From the NCBI GenBank assembly GCA_016192345.1, contig JACPUH010000089.1:1-57834 (forward strand): 57,834 nt of DNA, read 5' to 3'. This document shows positions 19,118 to 27,428 of the stretch, piece after piece. Position numbers and translations under genes: made by a program. Numbering within the stretch: the stretch's first letter is position 1; each line of letters begins with the position of its first letter. This DNA is from Ignavibacteriales bacterium (GTDB lineage: Bacteria; Bacteroidota; Ignavibacteria; UBA10030). Under the pieces are notes generated by a model. That model did no database searches. It was not told the origin of the DNA and worked only from the letters and a program-made list of their open reading frames with translations.

Positions 19118-19163
19118 GAAGGTTTCCTTCTTCCGGGATTGTGCTTAGTCGAAGGAAACCTTC
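19118..19163. terminator. Hairpin between convergent genes, probable bidirectional terminator
   Basis: A perfect 13-bp inverted repeat (GAAGGTTTCCTTC at 19118-19130 and GAAGGAAACCTTC at 19151-19163) encloses a 20-nt loop. It sits between the stops of the GH10-like gene (plus) and the PBP1A gene (minus). There is no long T tract, so the terminator role is inferred from position and stem strength. Confidence 0.55.
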
Positions 19164-19188
19164 ATCAACGCTTTAGAGATGGGTATGT

Positions 19189-21492
19189 TTACCAGTTGAT
19201 TCTCCCCGGACCCTGCCGTTCGTTCCGCCAGGCGGGACTGGTATGCACATCGCACTCGCCAACAGGATATTTCGCGTTGAAAATTTCGGTCATTGTTTCG
19301 GGGCAGAACTCTCTCGCTTTTCTCTTCGTCTCCACGCAGATCGTATCGGTGATCACTCCCTCGGGCTGGCGGAAGTACTCGAGCGGCAGGGCAATGTCGG
19401 GATCCTCGTACGTGTGACGCATGAAGAGGCCGAAGATCGGCGCCGCGGCACGTCCCCCCTGGCCATCCGAGCTGCCGAACTTGATCCTGTTGTCGTCGAA
19501 CCCGACCCAGGCACCCGCGACCAGTTGAGGCGTAAACCCGACAAACCACGCGTCGCCGTAATCGTTTGTCGTTCCCGTTTTTCCTGCCGCGGGAAGCGCG
19601 AAGTCCCGCCTGATCGCACGGCCGGTTCCTCCCTCTTCGTTGACCGCTCCCTCCAGGAGATTCGTCATGATATATGCGGTCTCCTTACTCAGCGCCTCTC
19701 GTTTGGAGGGTGCGTTTTCCTCGAGGATGTTCCCATCTTTATCCTCGATCCGCAGGATGGAGATCGGTTCCACGTGCACCCCCTCATTGGGAAAGACTCC
19801 ATACGCTGACGTGATTTCGAGCGGTGAGACCTCACCGCTGCCGAGGGCGATCGATTCATACGGAGGGATCGTCGAAATGATCCCCATCCGCTGCGCATAG
19901 TCGACCACCTGCTTGGGGGGAGCGATCTCGAGGATCGCGCGCACGGCGATGAGGTTGATGGATCGTTTCAATCCTTCGCGCAACGTGTATTTGCCCCCGA
20001 AGGTCCCGTCGAAGTTCTGGGGCGTCCAGCGTGTCCCGTCCGCCATGGGGACGGTCACAGGCTGATTGAGCAACTCGTAACAGACCGGCGTGCCATTGTC
20101 GATGGCCACGGTATAGACGAACGGTTTGAAGGACGAGCCGGGCTGGCGGCGAATCTGCGTGACATGGTTGAGGCCGTACTTGAACTGGCGGAAGTTGCGC
20201 CCACCCACCATGGCCTTGATCTGCCCGGTGTGTGGATCGATCACCACAAATCCCACCTCGATCGTGCGGGCGACTATGCGAATGGAGTCGATAAACTCCA
20301 CGTTGGTGCGGAGCGCGTTCACGATACTATCACGGATGGCGGGGGTTTTCGCTTTTTTATACACGTCGAGGTCGCGGATGCTCTTGTCGACGTTGCTCCG
20401 GAGAATCTCCGGATACTTTTTCCAGTCCCACAACTCATCGAACCGTTTCTGGAATTCGGCGAGGTGTTCCTCCACGGCGCGGTTCGCATGGCGCTGCATG
20501 CGGCTGTCGAGCGAGGTATAGACCCGCAGCCCGTCACGATGGACATTGAATCCGTACTTCTCGGACCGTGCTTCGAGTTGCTGGCGGATCCATTCAACGA
20601 AATGAGGCGCAATACCGGTCCGCGAGTCCGGCTCCAGCGCCCTGAACACAAGGCTGTCGGAGCGGATCCCTTCCGCCTCCACCTCGCCGATATACCCGTC
20701 CCGGACCATCTGTCCAATGACAATATTGCGCCGGCCCAACGACCGATCAAGGTTGCGGAGAGGGTCAAAGTAGCCCGGTCCCTGCAGCATGCCGACAAAC
20801 AGCGTGTATTCAGGGGGAGTGAGTTCGGAGGCCGACTTGTTGAAATAGCGTTGCGCGGCCGACTCGATGCCGTACGCTCCGCGTCCGAACCAGGCCACGT
20901 TCAGATAGAGTTCGAGAATCTCCTTCTTGGTGAAGTTCCGTTCGATCTGGACGGACGTCACAAACTCGCGGAGTTTGCGGGTGATCTTGTCGAAGATCGT
21001 CTCATTCTGACTACTGAGCCTGTAAAGGTTTCGCGAGAGTTGCTGGGTGATGGTGCTGGCCCCCGCCTGCCGGAACGTGATGAAGTTCAACACCATCTGG
21101 CGTGCGAACCGGGGAAGGTTGACCCCCCAGTGGTTATAGAACTCCTTGTCCTCCGTCGCGATCAGGGCGTTGATCAGTCCCTGCGGGAGGGAGTCGACGG
21201 AGATGCGCGTCCGGTTTTCGATGGCGAGCAGGTCGAGGACGGCGGCATCGGTTGAATAGATTTTCGTTGCCAGCCATGGCTTCGGGTTTTCCAGTTCTTC
21301 CAGGGAGGGGAGTCCGTTGACAATATAGACCCCGTACCCGATCGCCAGGGCGAGGAGCAGAACGCCGCCTGCGAGGACGAACTTCGCATTGCGCCGCAGG
21401 AACCCGCGACTTCTCTTCAGGAACGACCTGCGGTACTCCGGGTCGCGGAAGTACCGGTCCATGTCTTTTGTCGTGTCGTTGTTCTTTGCCAT
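19189..21492 (-). CDS. PBP1A-family bifunctional penicillin-binding protein
   Basis: The 767-residue enzyme polymerises and cross-links peptidoglycan in the periplasm. It has a cytoplasmic basic tail, one membrane anchor (about 37-56), and a GT51 glycosyltransferase domain with the catalytic Glu 114 in ATEDKEFYNHWGV. The transpeptidase domain has the nucleophile S453 (SSFK), S511 (SIN) and K638 (KTGTT). A long linker of about 330-410 separates the two. The length is normal for class A PBPs. It lies downstream of lpxH on the same strand with a 50-bp gap, so envelope functions are grouped here. ATG 21492 gives the expected short cytoplasmic start. Confidence 0.94.
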   Translation of the reverse strand: MAKNNDTTKDMDRYFRDPEYRRSFLKRSRGFLRRNAKFVLAGGVLLLALAIGYGVYIVNGLPSLEELENPKPWLATKIYSTDAAVLDLLAIENRTRISVDSLPQGLINALIATEDKEFYNHWGVNLPRFARQMVLNFITFRQAGASTITQQLSRNLYRLSSQNETIFDKITRKLREFVTSVQIERNFTKKEILELYLNVAWFGRGAYGIESAAQRYFNKSASELTPPEYTLFVGMLQGPGYFDPLRNLDRSLGRRNIVIGQMVRDGYIGEVEAEGIRSDSLVFRALEPDSRTGIAPHFVEWIRQQLEARSEKYGFNVHRDGLRVYTSLDSRMQRHANRAVEEHLAEFQKRFDELWDWKKYPEILRSNVDKSIRDLDVYKKAKTPAIRDSIVNALRTNVEFIDSIRIVARTIEVGFVVIDPHTGQIKAMVGGRNFRQFKYGLNHVTQIRRQPGSSFKPFVYTVAIDNGTPVCYELLNQPVTVPMADGTRWTPQNFDGTFGGKYTLREGLKRSINLIAVRAILEIAPPKQVVDYAQRMGIISTIPPYESIALGSGEVSPLEITSAYGVFPNEGVHVEPISILRIEDKDGNILEENAPSKREALSKETAYIMTNLLEGAVNEEGGTGRAIRRDFALPAAGKTGTTNDYGDAWFVGFTPQLVAGAWVGFDDNRIKFGSSDGQGGRAAAPIFGLFMRHTYEDPDIALPLEYFRQPEGVITDTICVETKRKAREFCPETMTEIFNAKYPVGECDVHTSPAWRNERQGPGRINW

Positions 21493-21542
21493 TCTGCCTC
21501 AAAATCGTCCGGAGTTTCCCCGGGGCCGATGCCCGCCATCCC

Positions 21543-22271
21543 TCAGTCTTGTTTAGTCCACTGTTCCAGCTTCAATGTCGTTCCGTCGAAGACCGCGTAG
21601 GTTCGTTCGTTGATCCAATCACCAAGATTAACATACACTCCGGAGCCGATGTTCCGGTACAACGATTGATGGTTGTGCCCCATCACCACATAGTCGAATC
21701 CCTCGCTAATTTTCCTCTCGGCGAACTCCACCATATCGTTCCCCTCGTACACTTTTTTTGACGTATGCCGGCGGCTGGTGTTCGAAGTTCCCCGGGCGAT
21801 GCGGGTTGCGAGATCGGGGGGGAGGAGGGAGAAAAGGGCGATATTGGTCCTGTTTCTGAGGATACGCTTCAGAATCCGGTATCCCGTGTCGCTCTTGAGG
21901 AGCCCATCCCCATGATGAAGGTAAAACCGCCTGCCGTGGAGGGTCTGTTCGATCGGATCGGGAAAGATCTCCATCCCCAGTTCATCCCGAAAGTAAGTCG
22001 CAATCCAGAAATCATGATTGCCCGCGAGGTATGATACCTTCACGCCGGATTCCGTAAGGTTCGCGAGCGCCGTGAAAAGGCGGAAGTACCCTTTGGGCAC
22101 GACCGTCCGGTACTCAAACCAGTAGTCGAAGAGATCGCCGAGGATAAATAACCGCTCACCGTCGAGAGCGACCATCTCCAAGAACCTGACGATGGTTCGT
22201 TCCTTGGCCCGGTCTTCCTCCGGTGTGCCGATTCCGAGGTGGGCGTCTGAGAAGAAATAGGTCTTGCGCAT
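21543..22271 (-). CDS. lpxH: UDP-2,3-diacylglucosamine diphosphatase-like metallophosphoesterase
   Basis: LpxH hydrolyses UDP-2,3-diacylglucosamine to lipid X in lipid A synthesis at the inner membrane face. The 242-residue product shows calcineurin-like motifs in order: SDAHLG (D9, H11), GDLFDYW, GNHDFW, HHGDG and GHNHQ. The final NLGDWI segment and an Arg/His-rich stretch near residue 160 are typical of LpxH-like proteins. I use ATG 22271 because the family usually begins a few residues before SDAHLG; ATG 22319 is also open and would add 16 residues. The related LpxG/LpxI routes are not ruled out for this organism, but the family match is good. Confidence 0.88.
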   Translation of the reverse strand: MRKTYFFSDAHLGIGTPEEDRAKERTIVRFLEMVALDGERLFILGDLFDYWFEYRTVVPKGYFRLFTALANLTESGVKVSYLAGNHDFWIATYFRDELGMEIFPDPIEQTLHGRRFYLHHGDGLLKSDTGYRILKRILRNRTNIALFSLLPPDLATRIARGTSNTSRRHTSKKVYEGNDMVEFAERKISEGFDYVVMGHNHQSLYRNIGSGVYVNLGDWINERTYAVFDGTTLKLEQWTKQD

Positions 22272-22329
22272 ACGTTGGTCGAAGGATCCCCGGAACGACG
22301 GGCTCTTAGCAGAAATCATTGGTGGGACG

Positions 22330-22352
22330 ATCTAAGAAAACCGCTCTTAGAT
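22330..22352. promoter_or_regulatory. Inverted repeat overlapping the lpxH -10 box, possible operator
   Basis: ATCTAAGA (22330-22337) and TCTTAGAT (22345-22352) form a perfect 8-bp inverted repeat with a 7-nt spacer. It overlaps the predicted -10 hexamer of the lpxH promoter, so it could be an operator or a short mRNA stem. The function is inferred from position only. Confidence 0.3.
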
Positions 22353-22376
22353 AGCGAAAAAATGAGCGAAAATCAA
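22348..22376 (-). promoter_or_regulatory. Predicted promoter of lpxH-PBP1A
   Basis: On the minus strand TTGATT (22371-22376) and TATCTA (22348-22353) are separated by 17 bp. It lies 29 bp upstream of ATG 22319 and 77 bp upstream of ATG 22271. Confidence 0.5.
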
Positions 22377-22387
22377 GACGGGATCAT

Positions 22388-22413
22388 GGACCCTGCGACA
22401 GCTTGCCGGGTCC
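22388..22413 (-). terminator. Short GC hairpin after the histidine kinase gene
   Basis: GGACCC (22388-22393) and GGGTCC (22408-22413) form a 6-bp stem with a 14-nt loop, 25 bp beyond the kinase stop. No T tract follows, so it is only a candidate terminator. Confidence 0.3.
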
Positions 22414-22437
22414 TCTCAACCTCCGGAAGATTTCGTG

Positions 22438-23907
22438 TCAGGAAAGTGGAAGGGTGACGGTGAAGGTGCTTCCCTTGCGCGGCTGGCTTTTGACTTCGAT
22501 GGTGCCGTGATGGGCCTGGGCGATCCAATGGGCGATCGCAAGTCCAAGGCCGCTTCCCCCCGCGTCCGGAAGATCATCCTGGCGCACACGGTAAAAACGG
22601 TCGAAGATTTTCTTATGCTCTTTTTTTGGGATGCCGATACCGGTATCACTGACGAGGAAGACGGCATTCCCGTTTTCATGGTGCAGGGAGATCGAGATGG
22701 CCCCCTCGTTGGGGGTATACTTGACGGCGTTCTCGACGAGGTTGAGAAACAATTGACGCAACCGGACCGCATCACCGCGCAACGTCACCGGCACGATCTG
22801 TTCGGCGGCGACCCGGATCCCTTTGCTCCCGGCAAGGATCTGCGCATCTTCAAGAATTTCCCCGACCATCCGATGCAGCTCGACGTTGTCGAAACGGAAC
22901 GCCAGCCGGCCGGATTCCGATTTAACGAGGGTCATGAGACTTTCGACGATGGAGGAGATGCGGATCAGTTCATCGTGGAGGCTGGTGAGCAGTTCGCGGG
23001 TTGCTTTCGGAAGGCGTTTGTTCCGGAGAGCGACTTCGACCTCCCCGCGCATGATCGTCAAGGGGGTCCGGAGTTCGTGGGAGGCGTCGGCGGAGAACTG
23101 CTGGATCTGTGCGAACGATTCCTGGAGCCGCGCGATCATGTTGTTGATCGTCTCCGTCAGCCGTCCGAGTTCGTCGTCCGCCTTCTGGCGCGGAAGCCGC
23201 TGGCTGAGGTTCTGGGCGGTGATGGCGCGCGCCGTGGTCGTCAGGGTATCGACAGGCTTGAGCGATTTATGCGCGAGAAACCATCCGCCGATAATCGAGA
23301 CAAGGAGGGCCAGCGGAGCCATATACCCGAAGTTGGAGAAAATGTCCCCCAGCGCTTCGTTGAGGTCCTCCAGGGGATAGGCCACGACGATCTTGACGTA
23401 GTCATTCTGCGTGGAAGCGAGGCGGAGTTCGCGGTTCTGCTCATCCCGGATGGTTACGATATTGATGGTCCGGTACGGGATATAGGAAAAGGAGATGGTC
23501 TCGTCCTCCAGCGAGGGGGAACGGTAGAGAAGGTCGCCGTTACGATCGAGAATCTGGATGAACTGCCGGCGTGGGCTGAGGAGGGTGTGCTGGTAGATTT
23601 GATTCCAGATCTGATCGGTCTCCACCGTTGCGACGTCCAAACTATCGACCGGTGAAAGGGCTGTGGCTGCGCGCTTGAGTTCCTGCAATTCCAGGAGGGC
23701 GGCGCGTTTGAGCCGCACCTTGCGGGCCTTCGGTTCGATGAATTCGTTGACCCACGCAACCTCGTTCCGGAGGGAACGATCAAGATTGTTCAACAGGATG
23801 GAGCGTGTCAGGAGGTAGGCGGTTGCCCCAAAGCCGAGAAGGGTGGCGCCGAGAAGGGCGGTGTACCACAACGTCAGTTTGGTCCGGATGGAATGGAACA
23901 CCATCAT
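22438..23907 (-). CDS. Sensor histidine kinase with HAMP domain (CusS-like layout)
   Basis: The 489-residue membrane kinase has two helices (about 12-34 and 195-212) flanking a periplasmic sensor region of about 160 residues, then HAMP (about 213-265). The HisKA domain carries the phospho-acceptor H277 in DASHELRTPL. The ATPase domain shows the N box FLNLVENAVKYTP, the G1 box SDTGIGIP and the G2 box GGSGLGLAIAHW. It overlaps the response regulator gene by 4 bp (ATGA), so the two are translationally coupled. The layout resembles heavy-metal sensor kinases such as CusS, but no metal-binding motif is evident in the sensor region and the signal is unknown. Confidence 0.93.
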   Translation of the reverse strand: MMVFHSIRTKLTLWYTALLGATLLGFGATAYLLTRSILLNNLDRSLRNEVAWVNEFIEPKARKVRLKRAALLELQELKRAATALSPVDSLDVATVETDQIWNQIYQHTLLSPRRQFIQILDRNGDLLYRSPSLEDETISFSYIPYRTINIVTIRDEQNRELRLASTQNDYVKIVVAYPLEDLNEALGDIFSNFGYMAPLALLVSIIGGWFLAHKSLKPVDTLTTTARAITAQNLSQRLPRQKADDELGRLTETINNMIARLQESFAQIQQFSADASHELRTPLTIMRGEVEVALRNKRLPKATRELLTSLHDELIRISSIVESLMTLVKSESGRLAFRFDNVELHRMVGEILEDAQILAGSKGIRVAAEQIVPVTLRGDAVRLRQLFLNLVENAVKYTPNEGAISISLHHENGNAVFLVSDTGIGIPKKEHKKIFDRFYRVRQDDLPDAGGSGLGLAIAHWIAQAHHGTIEVKSQPRKGSTFTVTLPLS

Positions 23908-24593
23908 CGCGATTTTCGCGGCTTCTCTTCATGGGCGATGTAGTACCCCTGCCCCCGCTCTGTGTGCAGAAGTTTCTTCCCGAACCCGTGATCGATCTTC
24001 TTGCGCAGGTGGTTGACGTACACGTCGACGATATTGGTCCCGGGATCGAAATCGAACCCCCAGATCTCCTTGGCCAGATGCTGGCGCGTCACAAGCTTCG
24101 GATGATTGCGCATCAGGCATTCCAACAGCGCGTACTCGCGGGCAGTCAGATCGATGGTGGTCCCGTTACGGGTGGCCTTGTGTTTGACGGTGTCGAGTTG
24201 GAGGTCTGCTATTTTTAACTGGGTCTGGCTCTGCCGCCCGCGACGGAGGATGGAGCGGATCCGGGCAAGGAGTTCTTCGAAGACGAACGGTTTCGTCAGG
24301 TAGTCGTCTGCGCCGCTATCCAGGCCGGAAACGATATCCTGTGTTTCGCTCCGCGCCGTGAGCATGAGAACGGGGGTTTTGAGTCCCGCCTTACGGATGG
24401 TCTTTAAAATTTCAAATCCGTCCTTTTTCGGCAGAAGCACATCCAGCAGGATGAGGTCGAATTGATCGGAACGGGCCCGTTTCTCCCCGAGTGCGCCGTC
24501 GGCGGCAATCTCCACCGAGAAGCCCTCGGTCTCAAGGCCGCGCTGGATGAAGCGGGCAAGTTTCGATTCGTCTTCGACAAGAAGGATATGCAT
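23904..24593 (-). CDS. OmpR/PhoB-family response regulator
   Basis: The 229-residue cytoplasmic transcription factor has an N-terminal receiver domain with acidic residues E7/D8, phospho-acceptor D51 (LILLDVLLP) and the conserved Lys in LTKPF. A C-terminal winged helix follows (LTAREYALLECLMRN, VDVYVNHLRKKID, HTERGQGYYI). It is the first gene of a two-gene operon with the kinase at 22438-23907, overlapping it by 4 bp. A consensus-like promoter lies 130 bp upstream. Targets cannot be assigned; the similarity in layout to CusR/CopR is only suggestive. Confidence 0.95.
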   Translation of the reverse strand: MHILLVEDESKLARFIQRGLETEGFSVEIAADGALGEKRARSDQFDLILLDVLLPKKDGFEILKTIRKAGLKTPVLMLTARSETQDIVSGLDSGADDYLTKPFVFEELLARIRSILRRGRQSQTQLKIADLQLDTVKHKATRNGTTIDLTAREYALLECLMRNHPKLVTRQHLAKEIWGFDFDPGTNIVDVYVNHLRKKIDHGFGKKLLHTERGQGYYIAHEEKPRKSR

Positions 24594-24724
24594 GGTCTCT
24601 CGTCACAATGTTGATCCGGAATCCGGGGGAAGGAACAATCGTTATGAAGAACTTGTGGTAGATTCGATGCGCGTGCCCAAGGGAGACACGGATCGATCAG
24701 TAATCCGGCTGCGGTGACCGAAAG

Positions 24725-24753
24725 AAGGTAGGTTTAATTCGGAACACTGTCAA
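24725..24753 (-). promoter_or_regulatory. Predicted promoter of the response regulator/kinase operon
   Basis: On the minus strand TTGACA (24748-24753, perfect -35) and TACCTT (24725-24730) are 17 bp apart, about 132 bp upstream of ATG 24593. Confidence 0.55.
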
Positions 24754-24911
24754 ATTCATTTCCCCGGAAGAACATTTGTGTTTGTGAGTCTCATGGGACT
24801 TTTCTGCTCGCCTGAATATGGAATGGAGGCGTGCCGGAACTTCCTCACGCGAAACGAGTTGGGCTCAAGAGGTCACGGTGAAACCCGGAGGTTTCCGGTG
24901 CGATACGGTCA

Positions 24912-24940
24912 TTGGAAACTCCCCCTTTTTTTATTATATT
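24912..24940 (+). promoter_or_regulatory. Predicted promoter of the TRAP transporter operon
   Basis: TTGGAA (24912-24917) and TATATT (24935-24940) are 17 bp apart, followed by a T run and an AT-rich segment. It is about 105 bp upstream of the tatT ATG at 25045. Confidence 0.5.
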
Positions 24941-25044
24941 TTTCCGATTTTAAATTAACACTATTGTGACACCACTCCGTGAGGAAGGACACAACATCCT
25001 TTGTGCTCCGCGCCTTTCGGGGGGTGTGGGGGTTTTGCATAGTC

Positions 25045-25902
25045 ATGAAAAAACACCTGTCGCTCCTCATCCTCCTCTTTGTTGTTCAAGGTTGCGTCCA
25101 GACCATTGCCATCAGGACCATGGGCGGGATCATGGACTACGGTTTTGAGGCGTTTAATGAGGAGTCGGACCTCCAGCTTGCACAGGAAGCGTTGGGTTCC
25201 AATCTGAAGCTTCTCGAAGCCCTCATCAAGGGCGACCCGGAAAACGAGAAACTCCTGCTCCTCGCTTCGCAGGGCTATAGTGCCTATGCGCTCGCGTTTG
25301 TCGAGGACGACAGCATCGAACGGGCACGCGTGTTCTACCAGCGGGGGCGTGACTTTGCCCTCCGCATTCTTCATCAGGACGCATCGATGCGGGAGGCCTT
25401 GGCCATGGACCTCGACTCCTTCCGCGCTGTTCTCAAAACACTTTCCCGGGAGGATGTCCCCGCCGTTTTCTGGACCGCGTTCGGGTGGGGAAGTTATATC
25501 AATATTACGCGGAACGATGTCGCCGCTCTCGCGGACCTCGCGAAAGTAATCGCGATGATGGAGTTCGTGGCGGAAAAGGATCCGACCTATTATTATGGAG
25601 GGGCCTATCTTTTCCTCGGCTCCATTGAGGCGGTAACCCCGGAGATGCTCGGAGGGAAGCCGGAGAAAGCCAGGGAGTATTTTGACAGGGCCGTTGCTGC
25701 CAGCGGGGGGAAATTTCTGATGACCTATGTTTTCTATGCAAAAACCTATGCCGCCCAACGCCTGGAACAAGAACTGTTCGAATCCTTGTTAGCAAAAGTG
25801 GAGAATGCCTCCCCTGATCTCCTGCCGGAGGCGCGCTTCCCGAATGCCGTGGCAAAACGAAAAGCACGCGCATTGCGTGAACAGATTCCCGAATTATTCT
25901 GA
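25045..25902 (+). CDS. tatT: TatT-like TPR lipoprotein of a TRAP transporter
   Basis: The 285-residue product has a lipoprotein signal ending in VVQGC, then helical TPR-like repeats (for example LKLLEALIKGDPENEKLLLLASQGY, described in part, and AREYFDRAVAASGG). It matches the TatT family of TPR proteins associated with TRAP transporters, first characterised in Treponema pallidum. There TatT forms a trimer that partners the substrate-binding protein TatP. ATG 25045 is chosen because it starts directly at the signal peptide; the frame is open further upstream to 24979 but that would bury the lipoprotein signal. It is the first gene of a four-gene operon with DctP/Q/M-type proteins, which strengthens the call. 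Confidence 0.88.
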   Translation: MKKHLSLLILLFVVQGCVQTIAIRTMGGIMDYGFEAFNEESDLQLAQEALGSNLKLLEALIKGDPENEKLLLLASQGYSAYALAFVEDDSIERARVFYQRGRDFALRILHQDASMREALAMDLDSFRAVLKTLSREDVPAVFWTAFGWGSYINITRNDVAALADLAKVIAMMEFVAEKDPTYYYGGAYLFLGSIEAVTPEMLGGKPEKAREYFDRAVAASGGKFLMTYVFYAKTYAAQRLEQELFESLLAKVENASPDLLPEARFPNAVAKRKARALREQIPELF

Positions 25903-25926
25903 AATGGCCATTTTTCCGGAGTTCTC

Positions 25927-26934
25927 GTGAACCGACTATTGTCTCTCCTGGTACTCTCTTCCCTGGTGCTTTCTGCCCTCTACTCTCAACAGTATACCGT
26001 TCGGTTCGCTACCGTGGCCCCGGAGGGGAGCACATGGATGAATGTGATGAAGGAATTCGATGCCGCGGTCAGGAAGGAGAGCGGAGGGAAGTTGGGATTC
26101 AGGATCTATGCCGGCGCCACTCAGGGGGATGAAAAGGTGGTCCTCCGGAAGATCAGGGCCGGGCAGATCCACAGCGGCGGCTTTACGGGAGTTGCCATGG
26201 GGGAGATTGCCCCGATGGTGCGCATCCTCGACTCGCCGTTCCTCCTCCGGAATTACGCAGAAGTGGATTTTCTCTATCAGCAGTTCGACAAGGAATTCCA
26301 GAAGGCATTTGAGGAGGGGGGATATGTGTTGTTAGGATGGGCAGAGGTGGGGTTCGTCCATGTCTTTACTAATGCGCCGATCCGGAAACCGGACGATTTG
26401 AAAGGGATCAAGATGTGGACCTGGGAGGGGGACCCGATTGCCGAGACCTCCTTTAAGGCGCTCGGCATCAACCCCATTCCCCTTTCACTCGATAACGTGT
26501 TAACGTCGCTTCAGACCGGGCTGATCGATGCGTTTTATACCTCTCCGTACGCAGCGACCGTGCTGCAGTGGTACACACGGGTCAAATACATGGTCGACGC
26601 GCCCCTTGCCGATGCCGCCGGTGCGGTGTTGATCTCCAAAAAGTATTTTGATACAATTCCGACCGACCTGCAGGAGATCCTGGTCCGCAACGGCCGGACG
26701 TACCTGTCGAAACTTACCCGCCTGAGCCGCGAAGATAATAAAAAGTCGGTGGAGGAGATGAAAAAGCGGGGTATTACCGTGCTTCCGGTTCAGGAGAAAG
26801 ACGTGCAGCAGTATATCGATGTCGGCGCCCGTGCGCGCCGTATGCTGGTCGGGAAACTATACTCAGAAGAATTCCTGAACCGTGTGGAGACCCAACTCGC
26901 CAATTTCCGGAAGAACAACAAAGGGGCACAATGA
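25927..26934 (+). CDS. DctP/TatP-type TRAP transporter substrate-binding protein
   Basis: The 335-residue periplasmic protein has a cleaved signal peptide (SALYSQQ) and a DctP fold: RFATVAPEGSTWM, QGDEKVVLRKIRAGQIHSGG, then TNAPIRKPDDLKGIKMW and LDNVLTSLQTGLIDAFYTSP. In most DctP proteins the segment after DLKG reads KIR and its Arg binds the ligand carboxylate; here it reads KMW. With the TPR partner encoded just upstream, this suggests a TatP-type receptor for a ligand other than a simple dicarboxylate (inference). The start is GTG 25927. Its stop overlaps the next gene by 4 bp. Confidence 0.9.
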   Translation: MNRLLSLLVLSSLVLSALYSQQYTVRFATVAPEGSTWMNVMKEFDAAVRKESGGKLGFRIYAGATQGDEKVVLRKIRAGQIHSGGFTGVAMGEIAPMVRILDSPFLLRNYAEVDFLYQQFDKEFQKAFEEGGYVLLGWAEVGFVHVFTNAPIRKPDDLKGIKMWTWEGDPIAETSFKALGINPIPLSLDNVLTSLQTGLIDAFYTSPYAATVLQWYTRVKYMVDAPLADAAGAVLISKKYFDTIPTDLQEILVRNGRTYLSKLTRLSREDNKKSVEEMKKRGITVLPVQEKDVQQYIDVGARARRMLVGKLYSEEFLNRVETQLANFRKNNKGAQ

Positions 26935-27428
26935 AGCTGCTCCAGAAGTTCGACACGCTTCTCAACAAGGCTGAGGGCGGACTTCTCATTCTTCTCCTCA
27001 CGGTGATGATCCTGCTCGCGTTCGTGCAGGTGGTGCTTCGCAATGCCTTCTCCTCCGGTATCCTCTGGGCCGATATTCTTCTCCGTCACCTCGTTCTCTG
27101 GATCGGCTTTCTCGGTGCAGCCCTCGCCGCCAGCAGCGATCGCCATATCTCCATCGACGCATTGACCCGGTTCCTCCCGGAGCGGGTCAAACGCGGGGTG
27201 AACGTCCTCTCGTACCTCTTCGCCGCCTTCATCTGTTTCCTCTTTTTCCGCGCAGCCCAGACGTTCATCGGAAATGAGATGCTGGACGGGTCGACGGTCT
27301 ATGCGGAGATCCCTTCCTGGTATGCGGAGATCATCATCCCAATCGGGTTTGGATTGTTGTTCATCCATTTCCTCATTCGAGCGATTCTCAGCGGACATGA
27401 TGCCCTGACCAAGGGGGAGCCCCGATGA
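26931..27428 (+). CDS. TRAP transporter small permease (DctQ-type)
   Basis: The 165-residue membrane protein has four predicted helices and the DctQ pattern FVQVVLRNAFSSGILWADILLRHLVLWIGF (given only in outline), followed by SSDRHISID. It forms the permease complex with the large DctM subunit and is driven by an ion gradient. It overlaps both neighbours by 4 bp (ATGA), showing tight translational coupling in the order P, Q, M. The length and order are normal for the family. Confidence 0.93.
   Translation: MKLLQKFDTLLNKAEGGLLILLLTVMILLAFVQVVLRNAFSSGILWADILLRHLVLWIGFLGAALAASSDRHISIDALTRFLPERVKRGVNVLSYLFAAFICFLFFRAAQTFIGNEMLDGSTVYAEIPSWYAEIIIPIGFGLLFIHFLIRAILSGHDALTKGEPR

Larger units (their letters stand above)
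24594..25044. other. Divergent intergenic region (451 bp) between the two-component and TRAP operons
   Basis: It holds one promoter reading left (24725-24753) and one reading right (24912-24940). A 63-codon open frame at 24778-24969 overlaps the rightward promoter, has no ribosome site and looks accidental. The stretch 24918-24955 is strongly AT-rich. I see no structured RNA or repeat. Confidence 0.5.

Noticed and set aside
22435..23655. Long plus-strand open frame opposite the histidine kinase gene
   Set aside because: It is an antisense shadow of the kinase gene, whose protein carries all expected motifs; the opposite frame has none.
24778..24969. 63-codon plus-strand frame in the intergenic region
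   Set aside because: No ribosome site, composition unlike neighbouring genes, and it overlaps the predicted TRAP operon promoter.
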